NCBI RefSeq assembly: GCF_932274485.2
Contig: NC_065881.2
Location: 63,064,702 to 63,128,701, forward strand
DNA: 64,000 nt
Source: Patella vulgata
Lineage: Eukaryota; Mollusca; Gastropoda; Patellidae
Reading direction: 5' to 3'
Shown here: one piece after another, positions 1 to 9,305 of the stretch
Position numbering within the stretch: the stretch's first letter is position 1
How the letters are laid out: the number at the start of each line of letters is the position of its first letter
The notes under the pieces: generated by a model
Databases searched by the model: none
What the model saw: only the letters and a program-made list of their open reading frames with translations
What the model was told of the DNA's origin: nothing
Program-made: the position numbers and the translations under genes

Positions 1-1222
1 TAGTGTGCATCTAGAAAGCAAACAAAACATTACACTCAAGTGTGATGCCGAAAATGTTTTTCCATTGTTTGAAACTTTAATCTATCATGAAAATAATTGT
101 TTTGGCTATAAATTATGTCCCTTCAACACCATGGTATTGATATACATGTTCAGTACGGATGTCTAGTGTACATTTATATTTTCTGGAATTGAAACAAATC
201 TTTTACATTCTTGTAATAATGGTCATATAAAATAATATATTGAAGCTTCAATATAATTTGTGGGATTTATGTTGTAAAATATTTTGTAATTATTCAGGTT
301 TTTTTGTCCTCTGTAAAATTGATTTTGCGGTATGATTTGGACTTAACCATAAAAGATATCTGACACAGTTTGAGAAATATTGAAGTACTGCACTAAAAAC
401 CAATTATTATTAAATAAAAACCAACATAGTATTAAGGCCTTATTGATATTCTTCCTACATATTTGTATATTCATTTCATACAATTATTTTTGTAGATAAA
501 AATTATGAACCTTTATTGATGTGAATGGTTTTATATTTTGTTTTATTTTATAAATATTTTTTATGGCTATATATTTGAGAGTAGGCATGTATTTTTATTT
601 ATAATTTTCTGACATATTTTAAAAATTTAAGAATTTGTTTTAATACTTCCAGCTGGTTGTGTTAGCTTTGTTTTAATACTTCTAGCTGGTTGTGTTAGTT
701 TTCTTTTAGAGGGTGGAGTTTATTGTGTGGGAAACAATATACACAGAAGGGTTAATAATAAATAGGTTATTTGAAAAGGTTACTGCATTTAATAACAGGG
801 GCCATTGGTTGATTGTTTATAGTTTGTGTTACCATTCCAAAATTAGAATAATCTTTCAAATATATAAAACTACAAACTAACACTTTGCCTACAGTTATAT
901 ATTTTTTTATAAATAAAACCAAGAAGAGGTAGTTGTTTGATTAGTTTAGAATAGTTAGTTAATTATGCTGATATATGGGAACATTTCAGTTATTTCGATA
1001 ATAGTTATCTCTTATATCTATTGAAGACAATATTATTCTGTAGAAACCACAAAACTATTTTCGTCTTTTATAAGATTAATATAAAATGACACATCTTTCA
1101 ATTTCAGAGTTAAAAAAAATGTGCATATATATAATTAATGCATAATTATATTTACCAAATTTAAGTTATAATAAAATGGTATAAAAAAGTTTTAAATTGT
1201 TGCCTTTATTGTTTCTAAATTC
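1..1222. other. AT-rich intergenic DNA without recognised genes
   Basis: This stretch is strongly AT-rich with frequent stops in all frames. No coding similarity, RNA gene or transposon end was recognised. The only structure noted is a two-copy 33-bp tandem duplication at about 634-699. Confidence 0.6.
634..699. repeat. Two-copy 33-bp tandem duplication
   Basis: Two adjacent, nearly identical 33-bp units contain the words TTTTAATACTTC and AGCTGGTTGTGTTAG, differing at one visible base. It looks like a simple local duplication with no evident function. Confidence 0.8.
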
Positions 1223-1239
1223 CTAAAAATCAAGAAGAT

Positions 1240-1515
1240 GCGTAGCTGCAATATGGGTGAGGGGTGGTCTAGAGTGCTGCGTTTCGACCTCTAGCTGGCC
1301 GGTCACCTCTGGCTTGCGGTTGTGGTTTCGATCCCTGGTGTGAGTGTATGTGGCTTGGAGATAGGGGTGCCTTCTCAACCTCATGGGTTTACTCCGGGTA
1401 TTCCAGTTTCCTCCCACAGGAAAGACCCCTGTACGTGCGCTAAGATAATAAAAATGAAAATAAGACAACTTGTCTGCCCTATCACCTTCCTATCAAGCAC
1501 TAAGAAGAAGAACAA
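1240..1515 (+). mobile_element. tRNA-derived SINE-like element (third family)
   Basis: A tRNA-like head has an A-box-like GGTCTAGAGTG near 1266 and a B-box-like GGTTTCGATCC at 1324-1334. It is followed by a body that includes the GGGTTTACTCCGGGTA motif found, slightly changed, in the other SINE family here. The tail is AAG/AAC-rich (about 1500-1520). This arrangement (Pol III promoter boxes, body, simple tail) is that of a SINE. Exact ends and a target-site duplication were not resolved. An old tRNA pseudogene fused to another repeat is the alternative. Confidence 0.55.
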
Positions 1516-1990
1516 CAACAGCTGCCACATTGTCTTGTCGTGTCTTGTCCAGCTTCAAGTGCAAAATTCTCAACACATATCAATATCAGTCTGCATGGAA
1601 ATACATGTAAATGATTATGTTATAAAAAGTGAAGAGTGGACCACTGAAATACTTGCCGAGGCAACGTTTAATCATGTGCGTCTTCTAATTCAGGTTTGGT
1701 GGCCATTTTAAAAACGACAGAAATTTAACGAATTTATGTGATAAAGCTTCACCTTTATTTCAGTGGAAATTGGTTTGTTATATTTTAAGCTATGTGCAGG
1801 CCAGTTTAACTGGAAATTAAGGAAGGTATAGGCCAGTAACTTTTTTGTAATCAAATGATTTAAAAATTTGTTTAAAGGAGTCCTTATATAGAACGATCCA
1901 CAACAGTGGCCAGAGCAAGACGGAAGACATCAGTAGAGGAACCATTTCTAAGTTGTACGGTCAGAGGGTTGCGTGAATGTGGTACACCCG

Positions 1991-2300
1991 TAACCCGTGG
2001 CCGTATTAAGGCCCACAGAGGCCCTAAGTACTTTAAAGATCAGGGTGCCCCCATATGCATATGCAATTAAAATATAAACAATAAAAAAAACACAAACAAC
2101 CGCCAAGCACGTGCTAAGAGATTTTCTGGGATTTATACACGTCATTATTAATTGCGACAAAACAGGTAACAGTATGAAAAGACCAAAACAATAAAAAACT
2201 AATTGAAAGTTCTTAATTAAATATTTTAAATTTGGCATCTAACAGAGCAGACATTCTCAGGGCTGGATTAAGGTTGTGTGGGGCCCTAGGCCAAATATTT
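1991..2300. mobile_element. Possible hAT-type element ends (GGATTAAGG... motifs)
   Basis: Two stretches, at about 1991-2045 and 2256-2300, carry terminus-like words (GCCGTATTAAGGCC; CAGGGCTGGATTAAGG followed by GGGGCCCTAGG). These resemble the ends of invertebrate hAT elements. The second lies downstream of the 3' end of the hAT transposase remnant on the minus strand, so it could be its terminus. No partner terminus or 8-bp duplication was found, so the call is tentative. Confidence 0.3.
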
Positions 2301-2463
2301 CATGGGGCCTATTATGCAGGCATCCATTTATCCATCCATCAATACAGAATATCAAAACAGCGGCATATGTATGTACATTATACATTGCATGTATTGCATT
2401 AGTTTACATTAGATAGGTGAAGTGACATTAAACGGAATTACATAGCTTTTTTTTTCTAGATTT

Positions 2464-2728
2464 GAGAGAGAGAGAGAGAGAAATGGGGTTTAACGTCCAC
2501 TCGACACAAACTAGGTCATTTCGGGACTAACATATGGTTTAATTTTATTTCAATAATTCGCTTGCGCTTAGGGGGCTTTAGCAGTGGGAGGGACCCGGAG
2601 AAAACCCACGAGGTTGGACAGGCGACCCTACTCCTTGTCACTTACAACCGGGGATTCGAAACCATGCCAGTTGACTCAATGACAGGCCGTATGATACAGC
2701 GCGCGCGTGCTAGCCATCCAACCCCCCT
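2464..2728 (-). mobile_element. tRNA-derived SINE, family II, with (CT)n tail
   Basis: Read on the minus strand, the element starts with a tRNA-like head whose B box (GGTTTCGAATCC) lies near 2655. It runs through the GGGTTTTCTCCGG body motif and ends in GTTAAACCCCATTT followed by a (CT)n tract (2464-2481 on +). Close copies lie at 3791-4078 and 4694-4792, with a more diverged one at 55588-55830. Its 5' end abuts the decayed hAT transposase at about 2729. No clear target-site duplication was seen. Confidence 0.75.
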
Positions 2729-3778
2729 TCAAAGTCTATGCATCTGGTCAAGTTTGACACAATTCCCAACAGCCATAAGTCACATAACTTCTCTTGTCCG
2801 ACAGTTGAACGAAGCTAGTTCTTCACACGTTTGAGCAAACAACCGGATCGTTCACATCCCTTCTTTGCTACCGGCAATGTCAAATGAATCCGCAAAGCAA
2901 TGTTCACATTAGGACAAGAGTCAGTAATTCCACCCTCCTTGATGCGTCTCAAGCATGCAGGAGGTGAAACTAATTCTGCAGAATACTGTTTGGTGTAGCC
3001 AAAACACTGCATCAGTTCATCTTCAAAAGATTCTTCTATGGCTCTTGGAAGTTGGATAATGCACCTGGAATTTGCGAGCAGATTCACGAAGTTAAATATC
3101 AGACGAGGTGTGTAAGGTGAAAAGAAAGTCAAACTGGTGCTTCAGCTTCGAATAGACTTCCATTCCCCGCACCAATTCCATCAACAGTGAATCCAAACTG
3201 GGAAGAAAAGTAGAAGTTCTAAACTTTTCCCTCGGTGTCAGTTCGACCTCTGAATCTTTCCTCGTCGGATAGGCGCTTTCTCTTGCGTGCTCGTTGATGG
3301 TATGCACGATAACTCGAACCTTTCATCATTAACTTAGTTTTCTCTTCATAAGAAGAAAATGCATCTTCTGTGCGAATGGACTTCGCGAAATATTGCAGAC
3401 TTTCATAGAGGCTTACATATGTTCCTTAGTCAATGTTCACTTTTTGTAAAGTTTTGCTGGTTGCATTGAAACGCCCCAGAATTGTGTTCCAAACAACCCA
3501 ACGAACAGCTTTTTCGAGACCTTCCATGCTTGATGCTATTCTGGATGCTTCACCTCTGGTGGTTTTCGACTGATTCGTTTCATCACCTATCTCTTGCAAA
3601 TCTGAATGTATTTCTGAGTAGCTCTTACTCATGGCAGAAGTTGCATCAGCTCTAACAGTGTGTGGATGCAGAAAAGAAGTTGTAGATAGCTTGTGCCAAT
3701 CAAAAGAATGAAACAGCACTGCCATAACACTTGGCAGCACATGTTCCAACCAGATTCAATGGGTGTGCTAAACAAGGT
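2729..3778 (-). pseudogene. Decayed hAT transposase, ZMYM1/DUF4371-like
   Basis: Minus-strand reading frames carry successive blocks of the hAT-transposase group that includes ZMYM1-like proteins. From the N-terminal side, AHPLNLVGTCAAKCYG is near 3770-3720. Then come VRADATSAMSKSYSEIHSDL and WNTILGRFNATSKTLQ (3660-3440), and next REKFRTSTFLPSLDSLL (3230-3170). The C-terminal hAT dimerisation motif CPNVNIALRIHLTLPVAK (about 2910-2850) is followed by LRSTVGQEKL. The blocks sit in different frames with in-frame stops, so this is a dead partial copy. It lacks the N-terminal zinc finger and part of the catalytic region. SINE copies lie directly at both sides. Because the order of the blocks is intact, a single ancient transposon copy is more likely than a host gene. 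Confidence 0.8.
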
Positions 3779-3787
3779 AAAATCTCT

Positions 3788-3790
<3 letters not shown>

Positions 3791-3824
<34 letters not shown>

Positions 3825-4078
3825 GGTTTAACGTCCACTCGACACAAACTAGGTAATTTCGGGGCTAACACATGGTTCATTTTTTCAACGATTCGCTTGC
3901 GTGTAGTGGTCTTTAGCAGTAGGAGGAAACCGGAGGATCCGGAGAAAACCCACGAGGTTGGACAGGCGACCCTACTCCTTGTCACGTACAACCGGGGAAT
4001 AGAAACCACGCCAGTTGACTCAATGACAGACCTTATGATACAGCGCGCAGGTGCTAACCATTCGACCATCCAACCCCC
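3791..4078 (-). mobile_element. tRNA-derived SINE, family II, with long (CT)n tail
   Basis: A near full-length copy of the SINE at 2464-2728, in the same orientation, with a longer dinucleotide tail (about 30 bp of AG on the + strand from 3791). The B-box region (GGTTTCTATTCCCC on the minus strand) and the GGGTTTTCTCCGG motif are visible. It borders the hAT transposase remnant on its left and a tandem array on its right. Confidence 0.75.
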
Positions 4079-4080
4079 TT

Positions 4081-4692
4081 GATAACTCAAGAAATAACTG
4101 ACGGAAATTGCTGAAATTCAATAGACCTCCATTTCACAAATTTAAATGATGCATATAAATTTCATACATATCTGATGATAAATTCCATCAATCGACCATT
4201 AACAAGGTTGAACAAAGTGAAACAAGGGCCATAACTCGAGAAGTAATTATTGTAAATTGCTGAAATTCAATAGGCTTCGTGGTGTCACTAATCTAAATGA
4301 AGCATATAACTTTTGGCGTTAGAGTATTCACAAGGTTCAACAAAGTGAAACAAAGGCCATAACTCCAGAGGTAATTATCGGAAATTGCTGAGATTGGATA
4401 GGATTCTTCATTTCACTAATTTAAATGATGCATACAAATTTCACAAAGATCGGATGATAATTTTTGGCGTTAGAGCGTTCACATGGTTCAACAAGTGAAA
4501 CAAGGGCCATAACTCTAGACGTAATAAACGGAGATTGCTGAAATTGAATAGGATTCTTCTCTTTACTAATTTAAATGACGCATATCAATTTCACACAGAT
4601 CGGCAGGTAACTTTTGTCCTTAAAGCGTTCACAGGGTTCAACAAAGTGAAACAAGGGCCATAACTCTAGATGTAATTAACGGAAATTACTGA
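4081..4692 (-). repeat. Tandem array, about 150-bp unit (core type 1)
   Basis: Four imperfect units are marked by the word AAGGGCCATAACTC, which starts at about 4223, 4351, 4501 and 4652. Spacing is 150 and 151 bp, with one 128-bp unit that lacks an internal segment. The reverse complement of this unit forms the core of the element at 59465-60643, so the array is the core of the same family in inverted orientation. No terminal repeats flank it here; SINE family II sequence lies on both sides. Confidence 0.8.
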
Positions 4693-4693
4693 A

Positions 4694-4792
4694 ACGTACA
4701 ACCGGGGAATCGAAACCACGCCAGTTGACTCACAGACCTCATGATACAGCGCGCACGTGCTAACCATTCGGACATCCTCCAACCCCCCCAAC
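4694..4792 (-). mobile_element. SINE family II, tRNA-related head only
   Basis: This matches only the 5' part of the family II SINE on the minus strand (B-box word GGTTTCGATTCCCC). The body and (CT)n tail are missing. It lies between the type 1 tandem array and the reverse-transcriptase ORF. Confidence 0.6.
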
Positions 4793-4819
4793 CCATAAAG
4801 CCCCAAGGATAGAATATAA

Positions 4820-5764
4820 ATGTGGATATTGAAAAATTCCAAAGAATTACTTGATGGTTTGCAACCTAGATCCCTTGCTTCAGTCTCATCTATTCAAACG
4901 TTTGACTTTTCTACTTTGTACACTAAAATTCCCCATAGTAAATTAAAAGCCCGGTTGAAAGACATTATTCACAGTGTCTTTTCGTCTAAATCAGGTACTG
5001 CGAGATATCAATATTTAGTTGTAAATTACAATTCCACATATTTCGTTAAGAATCACAGTGATTCCAAAAACAAATTCACGGCCATCAAGATAATTCAGAT
5101 GTTGGATTTTTTAATTGATAACATCTTTGTTGAATTTGAAGGGGAAATATATCAGCAAGTGGTTGGCATTCCCATGGGCACCAACTGTGCACCTTTGCTT
5201 GCTGATCGGTTTCTCTATTCGTACGAAGCCGATTACATACAGACGCTCGTAAAAACTAATAAACGACCAGTCAGACTTTTTAATTTCACTTATCGATATA
5301 TCGATGACGTTTTATCACTTAATAATCCTAAATTTAGTGATTATGTAGAATTCATATATCCTGATGAGCTCGAAATTAAAAACACCACTGACAGTGACAA
5401 TTACGCTTCCTACTTGGATCTGCGTCTCGATTTTGACAATTGCCATAAACTGAGTATTAAATTGTACGATAAACGTGATGACTTTGACTTTCCGATTGCT
5501 AACTTTCCATTTATTAGTAGTAACATTCCAATATCACCAGCTTATGGAGTGTTTGTGTCTCAGCTAATCCGTTACGCGAGAGCTTGTTCCTTTTATTCTG
5601 ATTTTTTAAGTAGATCGAGGCATTTGTCATCTAAGCTTCAACTACAAGGATACTTGCGCACTAAACTTATTAAAACCTTTAAAAAGCTTTATGGCCGTCA
5701 TATTGATTTGACTGGTAAATATAACGTGTCTCTCTCGGCTATTATTCTAGATATATTTAATTGA
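4820..5764 (+). CDS. Reverse transcriptase fragment, Penelope-like or related retroelement
   Basis: A 314-residue open frame carries the core of a reverse transcriptase. Motif A is FDFSTLYTKIPH (residues 28-39), motif B is GIPMGTNCAPLLAD (116-129) and motif C is YIDD (160-163). A later YLDLRL block (198-203) and KLYDKRDDFDFP (214-225) follow. This domain copies RNA into DNA for a non-LTR retroelement. The DFSTLYT.IPH and GIPMGTNCAP signatures are typical of a family widespread in corals, molluscs and fish, usually annotated only as reverse transcriptase; I place it nearest the Penelope-like elements, without certainty. The first methionine sits inside the conserved domain (MWILKNSKELL is internal in relatives) and a stop lies just upstream, so the copy is 5'-truncated. 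No GIY-YIG or other endonuclease domain is present. It is uninterrupted across the palm, suggesting a fairly young insertion. Confidence 0.75.
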   Translation: MWILKNSKELLDGLQPRSLASVSSIQTFDFSTLYTKIPHSKLKARLKDIIHSVFSSKSGTARYQYLVVNYNSTYFVKNHSDSKNKFTAIKIIQMLDFLIDNIFVEFEGEIYQQVVGIPMGTNCAPLLADRFLYSYEADYIQTLVKTNKRPVRLFNFTYRYIDDVLSLNNPKFSDYVEFIYPDELEIKNTTDSDNYASYLDLRLDFDNCHKLSIKLYDKRDDFDFPIANFPFISSNIPISPAYGVFVSQLIRYARACSFYSDFLSRSRHLSSKLQLQGYLRTKLIKTFKKLYGRHIDLTGKYNVSLSAIILDIFN

Positions 5765-6205
5765 CACGTATACTATTACTATCTCCCTGATAATGTCTAC
5801 TACATCGTTAACACAGTTCATCGCCTGCATTTTGCATACCGATAGTTCATTGGCCAATCACGCTATTTTACCGACATTTCGCCTAATAGTTTGGATGCAG
5901 CTATGGCGGGTGTGGCGCCAGGCAGGGTAAGCTTACTCTTCCGGGCACCTGTTACCACTGTTTGTCGTGTATTTTGTACACGAGGAGCAGTCCATTTGCT
6001 GATTACACTATTTTGCTTGAATTCACTATTTTGCCTATAACGTTTTTTAGGACTTCGAATTCTGTCTTATGGTTTGGATTGTTCGTACTTGGTTTTATTT
6101 TATTTTTATGCAGAACATGCAGCCCGACTCTACAATCCTAAGAAGACTTTAAATCACACTTTCGTTTAACCTATGTAACGTTTGATATAACTTTGTTATT
6201 TGGTT
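5765..6205 (+). other. 3' flank, probably the tail of the RT element
   Basis: No further protein similarity was recognised after the RT stop codon. The stretch probably includes the 3' untranslated part of the retroelement, but its end could not be fixed because no target-site duplication or poly-A tail was seen. Confidence 0.35.
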
Positions 6206-6207
6206 TT

Positions 6208-6252
6208 TCTGTGGCATATTGCTACCCTAGATCCATTTCGCTCACAATCTGA
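6208..6252 (+). pseudogene. PIF/Harbinger transposase scrap
   Basis: A short frame reads LWHIATLDPFRSQSD, matching the start of the helix-turn-helix region in the better copy at about 10240-10340. It is an isolated fragment. Confidence 0.4.
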
Positions 6253-6591
6253 TTGAAACACAGTTCCTATTTCGTTTCGTTTTTTATAGTTCAAAGAGTT
6301 GTTATAATAACAGGCGTTATGGATGGCGTGGGGGATTAGCCAATAAACCATCTTTTACGGCGACTTCTTGGCGTGCCATGCACGGAACTGTGGGTAAACC
6401 ACTAGAAACGTCAACCCTGATTGATTAATCAATGTCTGACGCCATAGGGCCAAAAGTCGCTCGTACGACCCCCGACGCTATCTTCCAGTGCAACTGGTCA
6501 GATCTTCATGTTGTGTAGGCCATCGAAAGTATATAAAAAAAACGAAATATAGATCTGTATTTTAATCAGATTGTTTCGCCCACTATCCATA

Positions 6592-6675
6592 GATCCATTT
6601 CGCATACTATCCGATATATTTGGAATATATAAATCAACAACGCACTACATATGCCGCAGAGTTTCTAATGAAAAC
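6592..6675 (+). pseudogene. PIF/Harbinger transposase helix-turn-helix fragment
   Basis: The frame reads DPFRILSDIFGIYKSTTHYI followed by CRRVSNEN. This is clearly the same segment as DPFRSLSDRFGISKSTTH in the copy near 10260, with several substitutions. It corresponds to the DNA-binding HTH that precedes the DDE nuclease domain of Harbinger transposases. Nothing of the nuclease domain follows; a tandem-repeat element starts 20 bp downstream. Confidence 0.6.
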
Positions 6676-6695
6676 AAGCCAACAGTGAGGCTGAT

Positions 6696-7204
6696 GTCCC
6701 CCGCCGAAATCCCAAAATAAATAGATGACACATATTAATTACACATATTTTTCAAAAGTATCGAGCATCAAGTTTAAACATTCTACCACAATTAGAAGCA
6801 GAGTTGGTATGTTCCAAAGTCTTGATTAATCAAAATGCTTATCGCTCCTAAGCCTAATAAGAAAATTCTAATCATCGAACTTAGTCAAGTTATTGATGTA
6901 ATGAAAGTATGCACCAAGTTTCATCACTCTCACTTAATTAGAACTAAAGTTATCGTGTCCCAAAGCATCAACCAATCAAATTGCTTATGTCTACTTACCC
7001 TAAGTAGAAAATTCCCATCTTCGAACTCCATCTAGGCATTGACCTAATAAATACCTACACCAAGTTTGAACATTCTAGCTCAATTAGAAAGAGAGTTATT
7101 GTGTCCCAAAAAGTGTGACGGACAGACGGACGGACGGACGGACAGACAGACAGACGGGCGAACCAATTTTAATAGTCCCCTGATTTCTTCGAAAGGCGGG
7201 GGAC
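6696..7204 (-). mobile_element. pearl-like element with (ACRG)n microsatellite and 146-bp repeats
   Basis: The element is bounded by perfect 10-bp inverted repeats, GTCCCCCGCC at 6696-6705 and GGCGGGGGAC at 7195-7204. Inside are three tandem units whose ATTAGAA word starts at 6791, 6937 and 7083, exactly 146 bp apart. An ACGG/ACAG microsatellite follows at about 7119-7155. Inverted ends, a core of about 150-bp repeats and an ACRG microsatellite are the hallmarks of the pearl elements of bivalves and of HINEs, non-autonomous relatives of Helentrons. The ACRG block lies at the right, so the element is read on the minus strand. No protein is encoded. Confidence 0.7.
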
Positions 7205-7231
7205 AACAACTATTCAATGGCCATTACGCCA

Positions 7232-7350
7232 CGAACGTCAATAATATTGTAAATTTTGTTAACGAGCTCCATGACTTACCAGGCTATGGTCGCACACCAG
7301 TCACAATTTCAAAACAAGCAATGTTGTTTCTGTGGCATATAGATAACAAC
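7232..7350 (+). pseudogene. PIF/Harbinger-like transposase, N-terminal fragment, split by hAT
   Basis: The frame reads NNIVNFVNELHDLPGYGR, then TPVTISKQAMLFLWHIDNN. This resembles the region before the HTH of Harbinger-type transposases, where a Q-x-x-L-x-x-LW block is typical. The frame breaks at 7350, exactly at the 8-bp duplication of the outer hAT insertion. It continues across the insertion at 9821 as PVSQPSVFR up to a GTAAGA that could be a splice donor. The element is therefore an older transposon copy that served as an insertion target. Confidence 0.5.
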
Positions 7351-7989
7351 CATAGGCGTACGTGGCCGAACTTGTTTGGGAGGGCCAGCATATTTTCCCG
7401 ACAAATATATTTTGAAAACCAGACGGCCGTAGACGCGATCTCCAGGCATTTCGAATACTTTCTAGTAATTTGAAGTGGGTAGTAAATTATGTCAGTTGCA
7501 GCATAAAAACTGGTAAAAAGTCTTCTTTAAAATACAAGCTCTATTACTACGAAAACAAGAACAAGTCGAACGATTTACTTTTGCCACATTTTTCATTTTA
7601 TGAGATACACATTTTTTATCCAGATCTCAGATGTATAGAAGACTTGTATATACTTTATCTACTTTTAATATATGAATGACCATTTTAAAAGAGTTCAAAT
7701 TTACAATCTATATATTCCGTATTACGAATTCACATATAGATATGTTGTACTGGTTGGGGCAGTGGGGGGTATCGGTGGTATCTATCAATATCTATATCTC
7801 CTCCTCTGGCATCGACAGGTAGCATATGAAGTGTATGTATGGATAGGGAAGGCATAAACAGAGGGTTTATACTGCTTTTCAGCTGCTCACTTCTATCACT
7901 GGCATAGGCGTATAGGGGCTCGATGACAGTTAGGGGGGCAGAACCCGAAATGCCCGAAAAAATTTCGGGTTTACAGACAGCAGCGACCT

Positions 7990-8760
7990 TGTATACCCCC
8001 CCCCCCCCCAAAGACAATTTTGGAATATTTGACGGCTGCAAACACGTTTTCCTGCTATTGCAGCCGTTGAACAAAGCAACTTCAAAGTGGTCTAATATAG
8101 CCTAATTAAGGTGGCTGACTCGGAATTCCAATCAATCGTTTACAGTCCTCGAAGACGGGACCGTTAGGAGTAAATTTTGAAAATTTAACTGCCGCAAACG
8201 CGTTTTCCCGATATTTCAGCAACTTCAAGCGGTCTAATATAGCCTAATTAAGGTGGCTGACTCGAATTCCAATCAATCGTTTACAGTCCTCGAAGACGGG
8301 ACCGTTAGGAGAAAATTTTGAAAATTTAACTGTCGCAAACGCGTTTTCCTGCTATTTCAGCCGGTGAACAAAGCAACTTCAAAGTGGTCGAATATATATT
8401 ATTCCCTTATTAAGGTGGCTGACTCGAATTCCAATCAATCGTTTACAGTCAACGAAGACGGGACCGTTGGGAGAAAATTTTGAAAATGTAACTGCCGCAA
8501 ACGCGTTTTCCTGTTATTCCAGTCTGTGAATACAGCAACTTCAATTTGGTCCAATGTAGCCTACCTGGCTGACCCGAATTCCAAACAACCAATCAGTCGT
8601 CGCGCGGTATATGGAGGCCTCACCCTACCGGAGAAAAATTTGAAAATTTAATCACCGTAAATGCGTTTTCTGCTATTCTAGCCCGTGTAAGCAACTCCAA
8701 AAGTATCCAATGGTTTTGTAACTGAAATCCCACTCTGAATTCTAACCATCCAATCAGACT
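7990..8760. repeat. Tandem array inside the inner hAT element, about 150-bp unit
   Basis: Units are marked by GTGGCTGACTC at about 8111, 8253 and 8415, and a variant near 8564 (spacing 142, 162 and about 149 bp). A diverged partial unit lies at each side. Each unit also carries GCAAACGCGTTTTCC. A further partial unit appears at about 9060-9130. The array gives no open reading frame. Confidence 0.85.
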
Positions 8761-8780
8761 GTTGCATCTGCATTCACAAA

Positions 8781-8861
8781 TGGAGGGTCTAGAGCACAAG
8801 TGATCTAACTACCAACCATTTTAGTTGGTTGTTAGATCACTTGTGTTCTATAGACCCTCCA
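8781..8861. repeat. 81-bp near-perfect inverted repeat (hairpin)
   Basis: Two arms of about 36 bp (left starts TGGAGGGTCTAGAG, right ends CTATAGACCCTCCA) are separated by roughly 8 nt. Pairing is interrupted by only two or three mismatches or bulges. Such a foldback could be a tiny MITE or a product of template switching. Confidence 0.9.
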
Positions 8862-9149
8862 AATAATAATCGATGCCTGAAAAATGTCGCACAAAGTAGA
8901 GTGGCTCCAGACAAAATGTTTTAATCCATAGTCAACTCAGTACAAATTCGTGATATTCAATTACAAGAAAAGTAAAATTAGTGTTTTATTAGGGCTCGAT
9001 GACAGTTAGGGAAGCAAAACTAGAAATGCCCGAAAAATTTCGGATTTATATAGACAGCGGCGCCAGTTTTCTTTTAGAGGCGAATGACCCGCCAAGAAAA
9101 TTTTGGAATATTTGACGGTCGCAAACGCGTTTTACTGGTAGTTTCCTCT

Positions 9150-9305
9150 GCCGCTTTCCGGCCCGATGCCCGTTTTTCGGGCAATACCTATTTTCGGGCA
9201 ATACCGTTTTTTCGGGCATACCTATCATAAGAGAGCTTCGGGCATATTTTCGGGCATATGCAGTGGACAAGAAAAAGACGAGAAAATACTTTTCGGGCAG
9301 TGTGG
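9150..9305. repeat. TTTTCGGGCA-rich degenerate repeat tract
   Basis: The word CGGGCA recurs at least seven times within about 150 bp, usually preceded by a T-run and often followed by ATAC or ATA. It is a simple degenerate repeat inside the inner hAT element. Confidence 0.75.

Noticed and set aside
1948-2238. A hydrophobic 96-codon frame on the minus strand
   Set aside because: The hydrophobic look comes from AT-rich DNA rich in T on the coding side. The frame overlaps a possible hAT end and matches no known protein.
7119-7155. The ACGG/ACAG repeats as a CRISPR-like array
   Set aside because: The units are four bases long and contiguous without spacers. It is a microsatellite within a pearl-like element.
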